A stretch of 64,000 nucleotides of DNA from Microbacterium sp. CFH 31415. GTDB lineage: Bacteria; Actinomycetota; Actinomycetes; Actinomycetales; Microbacteriaceae. Each line of letters opens with the position of its first letter. The stretch's first letter is position 1. Below the pieces are notes generated by a model. The model saw only the letters and a program-made list of their open reading frames with translations. It did no database searches and was not told the origin of the DNA. Shown piece by piece: positions 53,486 through 62,594 of the stretch. A program made the position numbers and the translations under genes. The stretch is taken from positions 558,001-622,000 of the forward strand of contig NZ_JAKYXC010000002.1 in assembly GCF_022538185.1 (NCBI RefSeq), given 5' to 3'.

Positions 53486-53887
53486 ATGTCCAACACGCAG
53501 CGCACCGGATGGGCGGGCTGGGCAGTCTTCGCCGGCATCCTCATGATCATCGCCGGAGCCCTCGCGGCGCTCAACGGCCTGAACGCCGTTCTGTCGCCCG
53601 TCGAGAAGTGGGCGGTGTCCTCCGAAGCGGGCACCTTCCTGTTCGACGTCGAGATCTGGGGATGGTGGCACCTCATCCTCGGCATCGTGATCCTCATCGT
53701 GGGCATCTTCGTGCTCCGTGGAGCCACCTGGGCGCGGGTGATCGCGGTCATCCTCGTCGCCCTCAACGCCATCAGCCAGCTCGCATTCTTCAGCGTGCAG
53801 CCCTGGTGGGCACTCATCGTGATCGCGCTCGACGTGATCATCATCTACGCCCTGACCGTGCACGGCCGGGAGCTCCAGGAGGGCTGA
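53486..53887 (+). CDS. Small four-helix membrane protein (DUF7144-type)
   Basis: Membrane protein of 133 residues with four transmembrane helices (about 9-31, 59-79, 83-101, 105-125). The second loop has W-G-W-W-H-L-I-L-G, typical of a widespread actinobacterial family of unknown function. ATG 53486 has a GAAGGGA site. A strong terminator follows. Confidence 0.85.
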   Translation: MSNTQRTGWAGWAVFAGILMIIAGALAALNGLNAVLSPVEKWAVSSEAGTFLFDVEIWGWWHLILGIVILIVGIFVLRGATWARVIAVILVALNAISQLAFFSVQPWWALIVIALDVIIIYALTVHGRELQEG

Positions 53888-53910
53888 TCTCAGCCTCCCC
53901 TCGAACATGG

Positions 53911-53950
53911 AGGGCGCCGCACCCGGCCAGGGTGCGGCGCCCTTCTCTTG
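53911..53950 (+). terminator. Intrinsic terminator after the DUF7144-type gene
   Basis: A 14-bp stem AGGGCGCCGCACCC with its complement (53911-53924 with 53930-53943), a 5-nt loop, then TCTCTTG. Confidence 0.9.
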
Positions 53951-54007
53951 TCACCGCGACCGCGATCTGCGTCCGAGCCGGGCAAGCGTTCGCTGAGGAA
54001 GTCGCCC

Positions 54008-54037
54008 TTGAAACCGCTCCCAGAGTTTGGTTACTGT
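54008..54037 (+). promoter_or_regulatory. Promoter of the beta-helix protein gene
   Basis: -35 TTGAAA (54008-54013), then -10 TTACTG after 17 bp or TACTGT after 18 bp. Leader of about 50 nt with a GAAGAGAG ribosome site before the ATG at 54096. Confidence 0.6.
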
Positions 54038-54095
54038 CCTGTAAGTAGGCGGCATACCTGCCGCGCGACATCCCTCGACGAAGAGAGACATTCGC

Positions 54096-55976
54096 ATGAC
54101 CACCCACACGCACCACCGCCGGAGAACACGGATCGCGGCCGTCGTCACGGGCGCGACCCTCGTCGCCGGAGCCCTCATGGCAGCCCCGGCCTCAGCCGCA
54201 CCGCCGCGTGCGGTCGACCCGTTCAACCCCGACTTCGGGCCGAACGTGACCGTGTACAGCCCCGACATCCCCGTCGACCAGATCGAAGGCGAGCTCGACG
54301 CGCTTGCCGATCAGCAGCGCGACGCCGAGATGGGCTCGGTGCGCCGCGCGGTCTACTTCCTGCCGGGCCAGTACGGCACGGCCGACAACCCGCTGCAGTT
54401 CGACGTCGGCTACTACACCGAGGTCGCCGGGCTCGGTGCCTCCCCCACCGACGTCGACATCAACGGCTCGATCGAGGTCTACAACCGCTGCCTCACAGCC
54501 GACAACTGCATCGCGCTCGTCAACTTCTGGCGGACGATCTCGAACCTCTCGCTGCAGGTGAACAGCCTCGGTGACGACGGATGCCGCGCCAGCGCGAACT
54601 TCTGGGCGGTGTCGCAGGCGGTGTCGATGCGCCGACTCGACATCTCCGGCGCCAACCTGTCGCTCATGGACTACTGCACCGCGGGCCCGCAGTACGCGAG
54701 CGGCGGGTTCATCGCCGACTCCCGCCTGCCGTTCGTCGTGAGCGGCTCGCAGCAGCAGTGGCTCACACGCAACAGCGAGGTCGCCGGCTGGTCGAACGGC
54801 GTCTGGAACCAGGTCTTCTCCGGCGTCGTGGGCGCCCCGGAGGACGCCGGCTTCCCCAACCCGCCGTACACGACCATCGACGAGACACCGCTCAGCCGCG
54901 AGAAGCCGTACCTCTACGTCGACGACGAGGGTCGCTACAACGTGCGCGTGCCCGAGGCGCAGACCGACACCCGCGGGGTGAGCTGGGCCGACGGCATGAC
55001 GGCGGGGCGCAGCATCCCGATCACCGACTTCTTCATCGCGAAGCCCGGTGACTCGGTGAAGGACATCAACAACGCGCTCGCTCGCGGCCGGCACCTGCTC
55101 CTCACACCCGGCGTCTACGACATCGCCCAGACGATCGACGTCAAGCGCGCCGACACGGTGGTGCTCGGCCTCGGCCACGCGACGCTCACGGCTGTGGGCG
55201 GTGCGGTTCCGCTGGAGGTGAAGGATGCCGCGGGCATCGTCGTCGCCGGAGTCACCATCGACGCCGGCGCCGAGCTCTCGCCGGTACTGCTCCGCGTCGG
55301 CAAGGCGAAGGGCGGCAAGCCGCTGGGCGCCGCGAACCCGATCACGCTGAGCGACGTGTACTTCCGCGTCGGCGGCCCGCACGTCGGCAAGACGACGACC
55401 GCGCTCGAGGTGAACTCCGACAATGTGCTCATCGACCACACCTGGGTGTGGCGCGGCGATCACGGCATCGAGGGCTTCGACCCGACCGACGGCGTCAACG
55501 GCGACAACGAGCGCTGGGCCACCAACATCGGCACGAACGGCGTCATCGTCAACGGCGACAACGTGACGGCGACGGGCCTGTTCGTCGAGCACTTCCAGAA
55601 GTACAACACTCTCTGGAAGGGCGAGAGCGGCCGCGTGATCCTGTACCAGAACGAGTTGCCGTACGACCCGCCCACCCAGGCGGACTGGACGCAGCCGGAC
55701 GGCACGCTCGGCTACCCGGGCTACGTCGTCGACGCGAAGGTCAAGCACCACCGCCTCGACGGAGCGGGCGTGTACGTCTTCAACCAGAACAACCCGTCGA
55801 TCATCACGGCGAACGGGTTCTCGGTGCCGGAGACGCCCGGCGTGCAGCTTCACCACATCATGACGGTGAACCTCAGCGCCGGCACGATCCAGCACGTCGT
55901 GGACGGCGTCGGCGGACAGGCAGACAACACCAACACCGGCGTGCCGCAGTACCTCGTGGACTACCCCGCGCCGTAG
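54096..55976 (+). CDS. Secreted right-handed beta-helix protein (GH28/GH55-like fold)
   Basis: Exported protein of 626 residues with a twin-Arg/basic N-terminus, signal cleavage near A-S-A at about 34, and a repeated short-strand pattern with many N-G, G-V and D-N turns (F-L-P-G-Q-Y-G-T, Y-T-E-V-A-G-L-G-A-S-P-T-D-V). Family members are common in Actinobacteria and are often mislabelled adenylyl cyclase or coagulation factor 5/8 protein. Carbohydrate-binding or -cleaving activity is likely, but catalytic residues cannot be assigned. A strong hairpin follows. Confidence 0.85.
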   Translation: MTTHTHHRRRTRIAAVVTGATLVAGALMAAPASAAPPRAVDPFNPDFGPNVTVYSPDIPVDQIEGELDALADQQRDAEMGSVRRAVYFLPGQYGTADNPLQFDVGYYTEVAGLGASPTDVDINGSIEVYNRCLTADNCIALVNFWRTISNLSLQVNSLGDDGCRASANFWAVSQAVSMRRLDISGANLSLMDYCTAGPQYASGGFIADSRLPFVVSGSQQQWLTRNSEVAGWSNGVWNQVFSGVVGAPEDAGFPNPPYTTIDETPLSREKPYLYVDDEGRYNVRVPEAQTDTRGVSWADGMTAGRSIPITDFFIAKPGDSVKDINNALARGRHLLLTPGVYDIAQTIDVKRADTVVLGLGHATLTAVGGAVPLEVKDAAGIVVAGVTIDAGAELSPVLLRVGKAKGGKPLGAANPITLSDVYFRVGGPHVGKTTTALEVNSDNVLIDHTWVWRGDHGIEGFDPTDGVNGDNERWATNIGTNGVIVNGDNVTATGLFVEHFQKYNTLWKGESGRVILYQNELPYDPPTQADWTQPDGTLGYPGYVVDAKVKHHRLDGAGVYVFNQNNPSIITANGFSVPETPGVQLHHIMTVNLSAGTIQHVVDGVGGQADNTNTGVPQYLVDYPAP

Positions 55977-55983
55977 CAGGATC

Positions 55984-56025
55984 GGATGCCCCGGCCCCGG
56001 CTCCCCCCGCGGGGCCGGGGCATCC
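55984..56025. terminator. Strong 15-bp hairpin after the beta-helix gene
   Basis: GGATGCCCCGGCCCC (55984-55998) pairs perfectly with 56011-56025 around a 12-nt loop. No T-run. It lies between convergent genes. Confidence 0.65.
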
Positions 56026-56114
56026 GTATGTCCGGTCGCCGATCCGCGCGCCGGTACTCCGGCACGTTCGCCATCAGGAAGAACCGACCATCTCCATCGC
56101 CTCGCTCGATGGAC

Positions 56115-57101
56115 CTACCAGAGCGGGTGGATGGCCTCGCGGAGGTCGCGGTCGTAGACCTCGCGCACGAGCCGATCGAACGCTTCCACATCGAACCCGC
56201 CCTCAAGCAGCGCTGCCGCCTCGGCGTTCGATGTCGCCTGGCGCACGTTGCGCGCACCGGGGATCACGCTCGTCACTCCCGGACGCGAGGCGATCCACGC
56301 CAGGGTGGCCGCCGGGAGCGAGACGCCCTCGGGCAGCGACACGGCCAGCTCGGCTGCGGCATCCACTCCCACCTGATAGTCGACGCCCGAGAACGTCTCG
56401 CCGCGATCGAACGCCTCGCCGTGACGGTTGTAGGTGCGGTGGTCGTTCTCGGCGAAGGTCGTCGACGCGGTGTACTTGCCCGACAGCAGGCCCGACGCGA
56501 GGGGCACGCGCGCGAAGATCGCGACGCCGGCCGTCTCGGCCGCGGGCAGCACCTCGTCGAGTGGTTTGAGGCGGAACGGGTTGAAGATGATCTGCACGTT
56601 GGTCACATTCGGCCGCGCGATCGCGGCCAGCGCTTGCGCGCACGTCTCGACCGAGACGCCGTAGGCCGCAATGGTGCCGTCGGCCACCAGGGCGTCGAGT
56701 GCCTCGTACGTCTCATCGTCCTCGATGACGGCCGACGGCGGGCAGTGCAGCTGCACCAGGTCGAGCGTGTCGACGCCGAGGTTGCGGCGCGACCGGTCGG
56801 TCCACGCACGGAAGTTGTCGGGCGTGTAGTTCCCGGGCTCCTGTGCGAGCCGCCGGCCCATCTTCGTCGCGACTGTGATGTCGGTGCGCCCTGCGAGGAA
56901 GCGCCCGATGATCGACTCGCTCCGCCCGTCGCCGTACACGTCGGCGGTGTCGAAGAGGGTGACGCCGTGATCAGCGGATGCCGCGAGCACAGCCGTCGCG
57001 TCCTCCTCGCTGACCGCGCCCCAGTCGGCGCCGAGCTGCCACGTGCCGAGGCCGATCGCCGAGACCTGACGCGCGGTGCGGCCGAGCGGGCGCTGCTTCA
57101 T
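56115..57101 (-). CDS. Aldo/keto reductase
   Basis: NADPH-dependent oxidoreductase of 328 residues. The tetrad is visible: D51-T-A-D-V-Y56, K80 and H119 in L-V-Q-L-H-C. S-V-I-P-G-A-R-N-V-R-Q near the C-terminus binds the cofactor phosphate. Start ATG 57101 has GGAAGGA upstream. Substrate unknown. Family members act on aldehydes, ketones and sugars. Confidence 0.93.
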   Translation of the reverse strand: MKQRPLGRTARQVSAIGLGTWQLGADWGAVSEEDATAVLAASADHGVTLFDTADVYGDGRSESIIGRFLAGRTDITVATKMGRRLAQEPGNYTPDNFRAWTDRSRRNLGVDTLDLVQLHCPPSAVIEDDETYEALDALVADGTIAAYGVSVETCAQALAAIARPNVTNVQIIFNPFRLKPLDEVLPAAETAGVAIFARVPLASGLLSGKYTASTTFAENDHRTYNRHGEAFDRGETFSGVDYQVGVDAAAELAVSLPEGVSLPAATLAWIASRPGVTSVIPGARNVRQATSNAEAAALLEGGFDVEAFDRLVREVYDRDLREAIHPLW

Positions 57102-57170
57102 GGGGGATCCTTCCGATGACGGCCTCCTCGGACGAGGCACCGCGATCCAGCATGCCAGGTTGCCGGAGGG

Positions 57171-58124
57171 TCAGGGGTTGATGATGACCGCAGTGCCGTG
57201 CGGCAGCTCCGCGAGCCGGGCGATCGCGTCGGGATCGAGCCTGATGCACCCGTTCGAGATCGGCCCGGAGCGCTCGTCGTGGTAGTGGAAGGCCGTGACG
57301 GCGGCATCCGCTCCCCCGAATCCGTCGAGGGTCGGCGACTGCACTCCGAGGTAGATGATCGGATGCCCGCGCGTGTACCAGAGCTCCGGTACGACGCGGG
57401 TCGTCATGATGAACGTGCGGCCGAGCGGCGTCGGCGTGATGTCGGTGCCCCAGCCGAAGTCGGCCGCGATGCGCTCGCGCACGCCGTCGCGCACGATGTC
57501 GACGGTGCGTGCGGCGATGCTCACCTCGACCACGGCGTCGGCCGCGCCGAACTCGACGTCCTGTGCCCGCAGCCAGCCGCTCACCTGGGCGGCGTCTCCC
57601 TTCGACGGCACCGCCTGCCGCCCGGTGAGCAGCACCTTGACCCAGTGGTCCTGCCGCTCGACGACCGGCAGCGTCGTGCCGTCGTACGGGAACTCGCGCG
57701 GCACGTAGGCCACCGGCTCCCCAGTGGGATCGGCCCAGACCGGCGCGCCGGTCCCGAGGGCGAGCGCGGTCTCGCCGGTGGCCTGCGTGAACGGATCGTC
57801 GTCGAGCGGAAGCTGCGGGATCACGGCGAACACGTTCACCTGCGGCAGTTCCGTCACGTCGTACCGTGCCGTGTTCGCGGGGAATCCCGTCGGCGTCGGG
57901 GTGGGCGTCGGGGTCGGTGCGGGCGTCACCGTCGGAGTCGACGTCGGAGACGGCGCCGCCGCAGACGGCGCTTCCGGGGTCGCCAGCAGCGCGGCCGTGA
58001 CGACTCCCGCGGCCACGAGCACGATCGCCGCCAGCAGCAGCCACCCGATGCGCCGGCGGCGCGTGCGGGCGGTCGGCCCGGCGGGCTCACCCGGGCCGGC
58101 GCCCCGTGGTGCGGCATCCCCCAT
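57171..58124 (-). CDS. L,D-transpeptidase (YkuD) membrane-anchored
   Basis: Cell-wall 3-3 cross-linking or related enzyme of 317 residues. N-terminal cytoplasmic basic segment, one transmembrane helix (about 27-48), a Pro/Thr linker, an SH3-like/other region, and a YkuD catalytic domain with H-Y-H...S-N-G-C-I-R-L near the C-terminus (Cys nucleophile). Orientation fits an extracytoplasmic catalytic domain. Confidence 0.92.
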   Translation of the reverse strand: MGDAAPRGAGPGEPAGPTARTRRRRIGWLLLAAIVLVAAGVVTAALLATPEAPSAAAPSPTSTPTVTPAPTPTPTPTPTGFPANTARYDVTELPQVNVFAVIPQLPLDDDPFTQATGETALALGTGAPVWADPTGEPVAYVPREFPYDGTTLPVVERQDHWVKVLLTGRQAVPSKGDAAQVSGWLRAQDVEFGAADAVVEVSIAARTVDIVRDGVRERIAADFGWGTDITPTPLGRTFIMTTRVVPELWYTRGHPIIYLGVQSPTLDGFGGADAAVTAFHYHDERSGPISNGCIRLDPDAIARLAELPHGTAVIINP

Positions 58125-58167
58125 GCCTCCATGGTCGGTGCGGGTGACGTATGCCGCAACCCGAGCG

Positions 58168-58614
58168 CTACGGCGGTGTCGCCGGCTCCTCCGGCCGGCG
58201 CTGGCCGGTCGTCGCAGTGCCCCGCAGGACCGCGACGACCGCGTCCGCCCCGACCAGGACGACGAGGGTCACAACGTAGACGAGAAGATCACGGCCATCG
58301 AAGACCGTGCCGAACACGAGCATCGTCGGAGGGAAGATCGCGCCGAGATGCATCGGAATGCCGGTCAGCTGGAACAGCTCGATCGCGATGCACCACGCCG
58401 CGGCGAGCGCGCCGACGGAGAGGGGCGCGAGGCGCGGGGCGACGATCACGACCGCGAGGTAGGCCGCGCCGGCATAGAGCGAGTCGCCCGCGATGTCGGT
58501 CATCGCCGTGTCGGGCAGCAGCGCATGGACAGCGAGGCCGGCGCCGACGACGCCGGCGAGGAGCGCAGCCGCAATGACGCGGCGGCCCGGGCGGCGAGGG
58601 GCGGAGGCATCCAT
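58168..58614 (-). CDS. DUF2809 family membrane protein
   Basis: Membrane protein of 148 residues with about four transmembrane helices. I-E-L-F-Q-L-T-G-I-P and V-F-G-T-V-F-D-G-R-D-L-L-V-Y are the DUF2809 hallmarks (VanZ-like overall). Function unknown. 43 nt before the L,D-transpeptidase gene on the same strand. Confidence 0.88.
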   Translation of the reverse strand: MDASAPRRPGRRVIAAALLAGVVGAGLAVHALLPDTAMTDIAGDSLYAGAAYLAVVIVAPRLAPLSVGALAAAWCIAIELFQLTGIPMHLGAIFPPTMLVFGTVFDGRDLLVYVVTLVVLVGADAVVAVLRGTATTGQRRPEEPATPP

Positions 58615-58732
58615 CCGGTCGATTCTTCCCTATCGCGCGCTCCGACCGCGATGCACGAGTCGGCGTCGCAACTGCGGAAGGGAGGACTGCGGGAGCGGCG
58701 CGCGGCGCCGCGTGGAGAGGGCGAACCCGCGG

Positions 58733-59467
58733 TCAGTGCTGTCTGGTCAGACGTCCGGCCGCTTCGAGAATGAGGTCCGCGATCTCGCGCGGGTGGGTGA
58801 CGAGCGAGAGGTGACCACTGGCGAGCTCGATCTGCGTGGCGTTCATCCGCTTCGCCAGGAAGCGCTCGAGGTCGGGATCGGTCGTGCGGTCCCCGCGCGA
58901 GATGGCGTACCAGCACGGCTTCGTCCGCCACGCCGCCTCCGTGGTGCGCGACGCGAACAGCGTGCCCGAGATCCGCCCCTGCACGGCGTACAGCACCTTG
59001 GCCTGACCGGGATCGACGCCGTTGGCGAAGTCGCTCAGGAACGCCTCCTCGCTCAGCTGCGCGAAGCCGTCCGGAGAGTGGACGAGCCCGGCGCTGGCGG
59101 GCGCCGGCGGGAACGTGGCGGCGAGGGCGCCGTAGTCTTCGCCCGCTTCCGGTGCTCGGGCCGCGACGTAGACGAGTGCCGAAACGCGCGGATGCCCGCC
59201 CGTCTGGCTGATCACCGTGCCGGCCCACGAGTGTCCGACGAGCACGGTCGGGCCGCCCTGCAGATCGAGCGCACGGGTCGTGGCTGCCGCGTCGTCGTCG
59301 AGCGAGGTGAGCGGGTTCTGCACCGCGGTCACCGACATGCCCGCCTGTTGCAGGAGCGCGATCACGCCCGCCCAGGAGGAGCCGTCGGCGTACGCGCCGT
59401 GCACCAGCACGACGTTGTCGGCCGTCGAGGCGGGCGGGAGTCCCCCGCCGGTCGTGCTCTCGGTCAC
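58733..59467 (-). CDS. Alpha/beta hydrolase
   Basis: Hydrolase of 244 residues of the type that includes plant-esterase-like proteins. L-V-H-G-A-Y-A-D-G-S-S-W near residue 22 forms the oxyanion hole, S80 in G-H-S-W-A-G is the nucleophile, and S-G-H-L-S near 216-220 holds the catalytic His. GTG 59467 has AAGGAGGA upstream; a -10 TAGGTT lies at about 59502-59507 on the minus strand. Substrate unknown. Confidence 0.92.
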   Translation of the reverse strand: MTESTTGGGLPPASTADNVVLVHGAYADGSSWAGVIALLQQAGMSVTAVQNPLTSLDDDAAATTRALDLQGGPTVLVGHSWAGTVISQTGGHPRVSALVYVAARAPEAGEDYGALAATFPPAPASAGLVHSPDGFAQLSEEAFLSDFANGVDPGQAKVLYAVQGRISGTLFASRTTEAAWRTKPCWYAISRGDRTTDPDLERFLAKRMNATQIELASGHLSLVTHPREIADLILEAAGRLTRQH

Positions 59468-59747
59468 GGGGTCCTCCTTGGCGAGGGGTCGATGGCGAAC
59501 AACCTAGCGGGCCGATACGTCCCGGGGAAAGACCCGGTGAACCGCGGAAACCGAGAGGCCGCGCCGAAGACCCCCAATCCCCGCCGCACGATGAGACCCC
59601 AGTCCGACTTCGCCGGGAGTGGCTCCTCGACATCGGTCTCAACCATCCTCGTGGGTGCGAGCGACGTAGGGAGCGAGGAATCCCTGAGACAAACCGGGGG
59701 TCGGCACGATAAAGTTGTGCGGCCCAACAAATACGCTGGAGACGACG

Positions 59748-60644
59748 ATGACGACCAACCAGCTGACCTTCGACAACCCCGTCGAGCGCCATTCCCACAT
59801 CAAGCCGTTCGCATCCTGGCAGCCGCTGCCCGGCCTCGATGCGAAGCTCGAGCCGAAGGCCGACCACGGCGAGACGAGCTACCGCGGCACCGGCCGCCTG
59901 CCCGGCCGCAGGGCCCTCATCACGGGCGGCGACTCGGGCATCGGGGCCGCCGTCGCGATAGCGTTCGCGCGAGAGGGCGCGGATGTCGCGCTCTCGTACC
60001 TGCCCGAGGAACAGGTCGATGCCGAGGCGATCGCCGAGATCGTGCGCGCCGAGGGCCGCACATGCGTGCTGCTGCCGGGCGACATCCGCGACCGCGGCTG
60101 GTGCCGCGACCTCGTCGCGCAGTCGGTCGAGGCACTCGGCGGACTCGACATCCTCGTGAACAACGCGGCGCACCAGGTGTACCACCAGACGTTCGACGAA
60201 CTCGACGAGGCGGATCTCGACCGCACCATCACGACCAACATCTACGCAATGTTCTGGATCACGCGCGAGGCGCTCCCCCACCTGCCCGCGGGCGCGACCA
60301 TCATCAACTCGACCTCGGTGCAGGGCTACAACCCGTCGCCCATGATCATCAACTACGCCTCGACGAAGTTCGCGATCATCGGCTTCACGAAGGCGCTCGC
60401 GCACGACCTGGCGCCGCGCGGCATCCGGGTGAACGCGGTCGCGCCGGGACCGGTGTGGACTCCCCTGCAGGTGAGCGACGGGCAGCCCGCCGAGAAGCTC
60501 GACGGATTCGGCGAGTCGTCGTGGCTGGGTCGCATGAGCCAGCCGGTGGAGCAGGCGCCCGCATACGTGTTCCTCGCCTCGCCCGAGTCGAGCTTCGTGG
60601 TGGGCGAGGTGATCAACGTCAACGGCGGCGCGAACGTGCCCTGA
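59748..60644 (+). CDS. SDR-family oxidoreductase (YghA-like)
   Basis: Short-chain dehydrogenase of 298 residues. About 50 extra N-terminal residues (P-L-P-G-L-D-A-K-L-E-P) precede the Rossmann motif T-G-G-D-S-G-I-G (59-66). N-N-A follows at 138-140, S190 region, Y203 and K207 form the active site. The extension and G-E-V-I-N-V-N-G-G place it with YghA/YdaD-type stress SDRs. ATG 59748 follows GGAG. A -10 TACGCT lies at 59732-59737. Confidence 0.9.
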   Translation: MTTNQLTFDNPVERHSHIKPFASWQPLPGLDAKLEPKADHGETSYRGTGRLPGRRALITGGDSGIGAAVAIAFAREGADVALSYLPEEQVDAEAIAEIVRAEGRTCVLLPGDIRDRGWCRDLVAQSVEALGGLDILVNNAAHQVYHQTFDELDEADLDRTITTNIYAMFWITREALPHLPAGATIINSTSVQGYNPSPMIINYASTKFAIIGFTKALAHDLAPRGIRVNAVAPGPVWTPLQVSDGQPAEKLDGFGESSWLGRMSQPVEQAPAYVFLASPESSFVVGEVINVNGGANVP

Positions 60645-60887
60645 TCTCCGGGCAGCGCACGCTGACGAGCGGAGGTTCGCCCGATCACGCGCTGGAGATC
60701 CGCTATCGGAGCGGGCTCGCCTTGGCCAAGGGTCTGGTGACAGCAGCGACCCGGGCCGCGGAGTCTACCCCGCTCCACATTCCCCTCGTCCCGGTCGATT
60801 CCGCATCGCCCTGCTCCACCATGCGAAGACGCCAGCCGACCGTCAGCGAGACCGGAAACGACTGACTTGCTTTCTGATCTGATCCGG
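60645..60887. other. Gene-free stretch before the island
   Basis: No supported reading frame, RNA or hairpin was found in the 243 bases between the SDR stop and the outer direct repeat. Together with 60935-61108 it makes a 464-base region without protein-coding genes. Confidence 0.5.
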
Positions 60888-60934
60888 TCCGGTCGGGATG
60901 ACAGGAATTGAACCTGCGACCCCTTGACCCCCAG
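60888..60934. repeat. Distal copy of the tRNA-Pro 3'-end direct repeat (att site)
   Basis: Forty-seven bases identical to 62998-63044 except A60907 versus T63017. It covers the tRNA-Pro 3' half from the anticodon loop to just past the 3' end. It lacks the 5' half, so it is not a functional tRNA. Expected product of site-specific integration into the tRNA gene. Confidence 0.9.
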
Positions 60935-61108
60935 GCCGGTCAGGTAGTTCCAATCTCTCTGAGAGGCCCGGTTCTCTCTCGGTCTCCGCCGGATATCTCT
61001 TGCTGTTGCCGATGTTTTTCCAGGGCTTCTGTGACGCGACTGTGACTAGTCGGTTTCGCTCCCCGTCTCGGGGTGTAGCCCGTACTCCGTGCTACAAACG
61101 GAGGTTAG
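60935..61108. other. Gene-free island end
   Basis: No protein-coding gene supported. Contains a small CCCCG-TCT-CGGGG hairpin near 61063-61076. Relatively T-rich segments (around 60995-61020) contrast with the chromosome. It may be the eroded remains of an integrase region, but no frame can be recognised. Confidence 0.4.
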
Positions 61109-61402
61109 TTAGCGCAGGTCGTCCTCGGTGATCAGACCGAGTTCGATGCACCGCCGTTGCTGGCGAGCCCGCGTCGTCGCCCGGTTGTAGTTCAGGATCA
61201 TCGAGACGACGAACGCCACAATGCCGATAACGATCACCAGGCCGAAGTTCTGGTTGAGCCCGGCCACGATCGCGATGATGAACGCGATCACCCACACGAT
61301 GAACCGCCAGATGCCGAGCGCGTTGAACCGGCGCCAGAGCATCTGGAACTCCGGGTCAATCCGTAGGATGGCGTTGGCTTGCGCCTGCCTCAGCGGGTCC
61401 AT
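61109..61402 (-). CDS. Small membrane protein of the mini-island
   Basis: Unrecognised 97-residue protein with two adjacent transmembrane helices (about 33-50 and 52-71) flanked by basic residues, a soluble N-terminal helix (R-Q-A-Q-A-N-A-I-L-R) and a charged tail. The start overlaps the upstream gene stop by one base (TGATG), so the two are translated together. Confidence 0.75.
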   Translation of the reverse strand: MDPLRQAQANAILRIDPEFQMLWRRFNALGIWRFIVWVIAFIIAIVAGLNQNFGLVIVIGIVAFVVSMILNYNRATTRARQQRRCIELGLITEDDLR

Positions 61403-62358
61403 CAGAGGGTGATGTAGGAGCCATACGCGGTGGCGTACAGCGTGCCGGTGTAGGAGTCGGGCACCTGGTAGATCACCGTGGCCACGCCCGTCTGACCCTC
61501 GTACAGGTCGTTCAGGTCGTAGGTCTGGTTCCAGCCGTCGGGCAGGACCACCATGCTGGAGTTCTCGGCGATGAGGGTGCCGTCCTCCTGCGCGAGGGTC
61601 CAGTCGTACAGGAGCATCGACGCGCTGGCGGGCTCAGTCTTGTTCGCGCCGGTGATGGTGTAGTCGACAGCCACGTAGTGGTAGCCCTCCTGCGCCGGGT
61701 CGTTGAACTGGTTGGCCTGCGCGATCACAGCGTCGGCGTCGGCGGACTTGATGGCCACCGACACCTCGGCGAGGGTATTGTCCTCGTCGCCCTGGAAGAT
61801 CGATGCCACGTAGCCCTTCGGGTGCGGGTTTTCCAGCGATCCGGCCTCGGGGGCGGCGGGCTCCTCGGCGGGCTCCTCTTCGGCGGGCTCCTCCTCGACC
61901 GAGTTGCCCACGTCGGTCTTGGTGTCGTCGATCGCGTCATTGACGGCACCGGCGGCGAGGGCGATAAACACGGCGACGCCGACGATGGTGCCGACCACCG
62001 AGACGATGATCGCGGTCAGACCCTGCCACTTCGGCTTGTCCTTCATGAACAGGGCGACGATGCCGAGGATGAAGCCGATCGGCAGGAGAATCCAGCCGAT
62101 GATGAGGGCACCGGGGATGCAGGCGAAGATGAAGCCGACGGCCGAGATGGCCAGGGCGACGATGCCCAGAACATTGCGGGGCTTCTCTTCGGGTGCGGGA
62201 GAAAGTGGGGCGGCAGGCACGGAGTCGGTCGCCGTGGCGATGCCTCCGACAGGACGCACGTGGTCGGTCCACGCGGTCCCGTCCCAGTAACGTTCCTGGC
62301 CTTCAACGCCTGCGGGGAACCATCCTGCGGGTGCGGATGTAGGGGTCGAATCGGTCAA
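61402..62358 (-). CDS. DUF2510-type membrane protein with extracytoplasmic C-terminal domain
   Basis: Protein of 318 residues. The N-terminal motif G-W-F-P...R-Y-W-D-G-T-A-W-T-D-H (about 11-35) is the DUF2510 signature. Three hydrophobic segments follow (about 62-80, 82-102, 113-137), then a Glu/Pro-rich linker and a C-terminal beta-rich domain of about 130 residues resembling DUF4352-like modules. TTG 62358 is chosen because GGGAGGGA lies 7-8 nt upstream. Similar proteins are frequent in actinobacterial prophages; function unknown. Confidence 0.8.
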   Translation of the reverse strand: MTDSTPTSAPAGWFPAGVEGQERYWDGTAWTDHVRPVGGIATATDSVPAAPLSPAPEEKPRNVLGIVALAISAVGFIFACIPGALIIGWILLPIGFILGIVALFMKDKPKWQGLTAIIVSVVGTIVGVAVFIALAAGAVNDAIDDTKTDVGNSVEEEPAEEEPAEEPAAPEAGSLENPHPKGYVASIFQGDEDNTLAEVSVAIKSADADAVIAQANQFNDPAQEGYHYVAVDYTITGANKTEPASASMLLYDWTLAQEDGTLIAENSSMVVLPDGWNQTYDLNDLYEGQTGVATVIYQVPDSYTGTLYATAYGSYITL

Positions 62359-62594
62359 AGCTGTTCCCTCCCACGGAAAAGGCCACGTCCAGCGACGTGA
62401 CCCCAGTACACGAGTGCTCACCAAGCAAGGAGCGAGCTAGCGAGAGTTTATGAGAACGCCCTCATCAAACCCGCGACTTTGGCTCAGTTTTCAGCCAGGC
62501 CCCGATCGGAGTGAGCGGAAAGGCCCCACGGTTCCCCGCAATCAGGCACCTCTAACCGGGATTTGAGTCAATAGAGGTGGAGGAGGTGATCGAG

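Noticed and set aside
54096..55976. Adenylyl cyclase annotation for the beta-helix protein
   Set aside because: No cyclase catalytic motifs are present; the sequence is a secreted beta-helix.
60888..60934. A second tRNA-Pro gene
   Set aside because: Only the 3' half is present. The bases beyond the anticodon loop do not form the other stems, so it is an att remnant.
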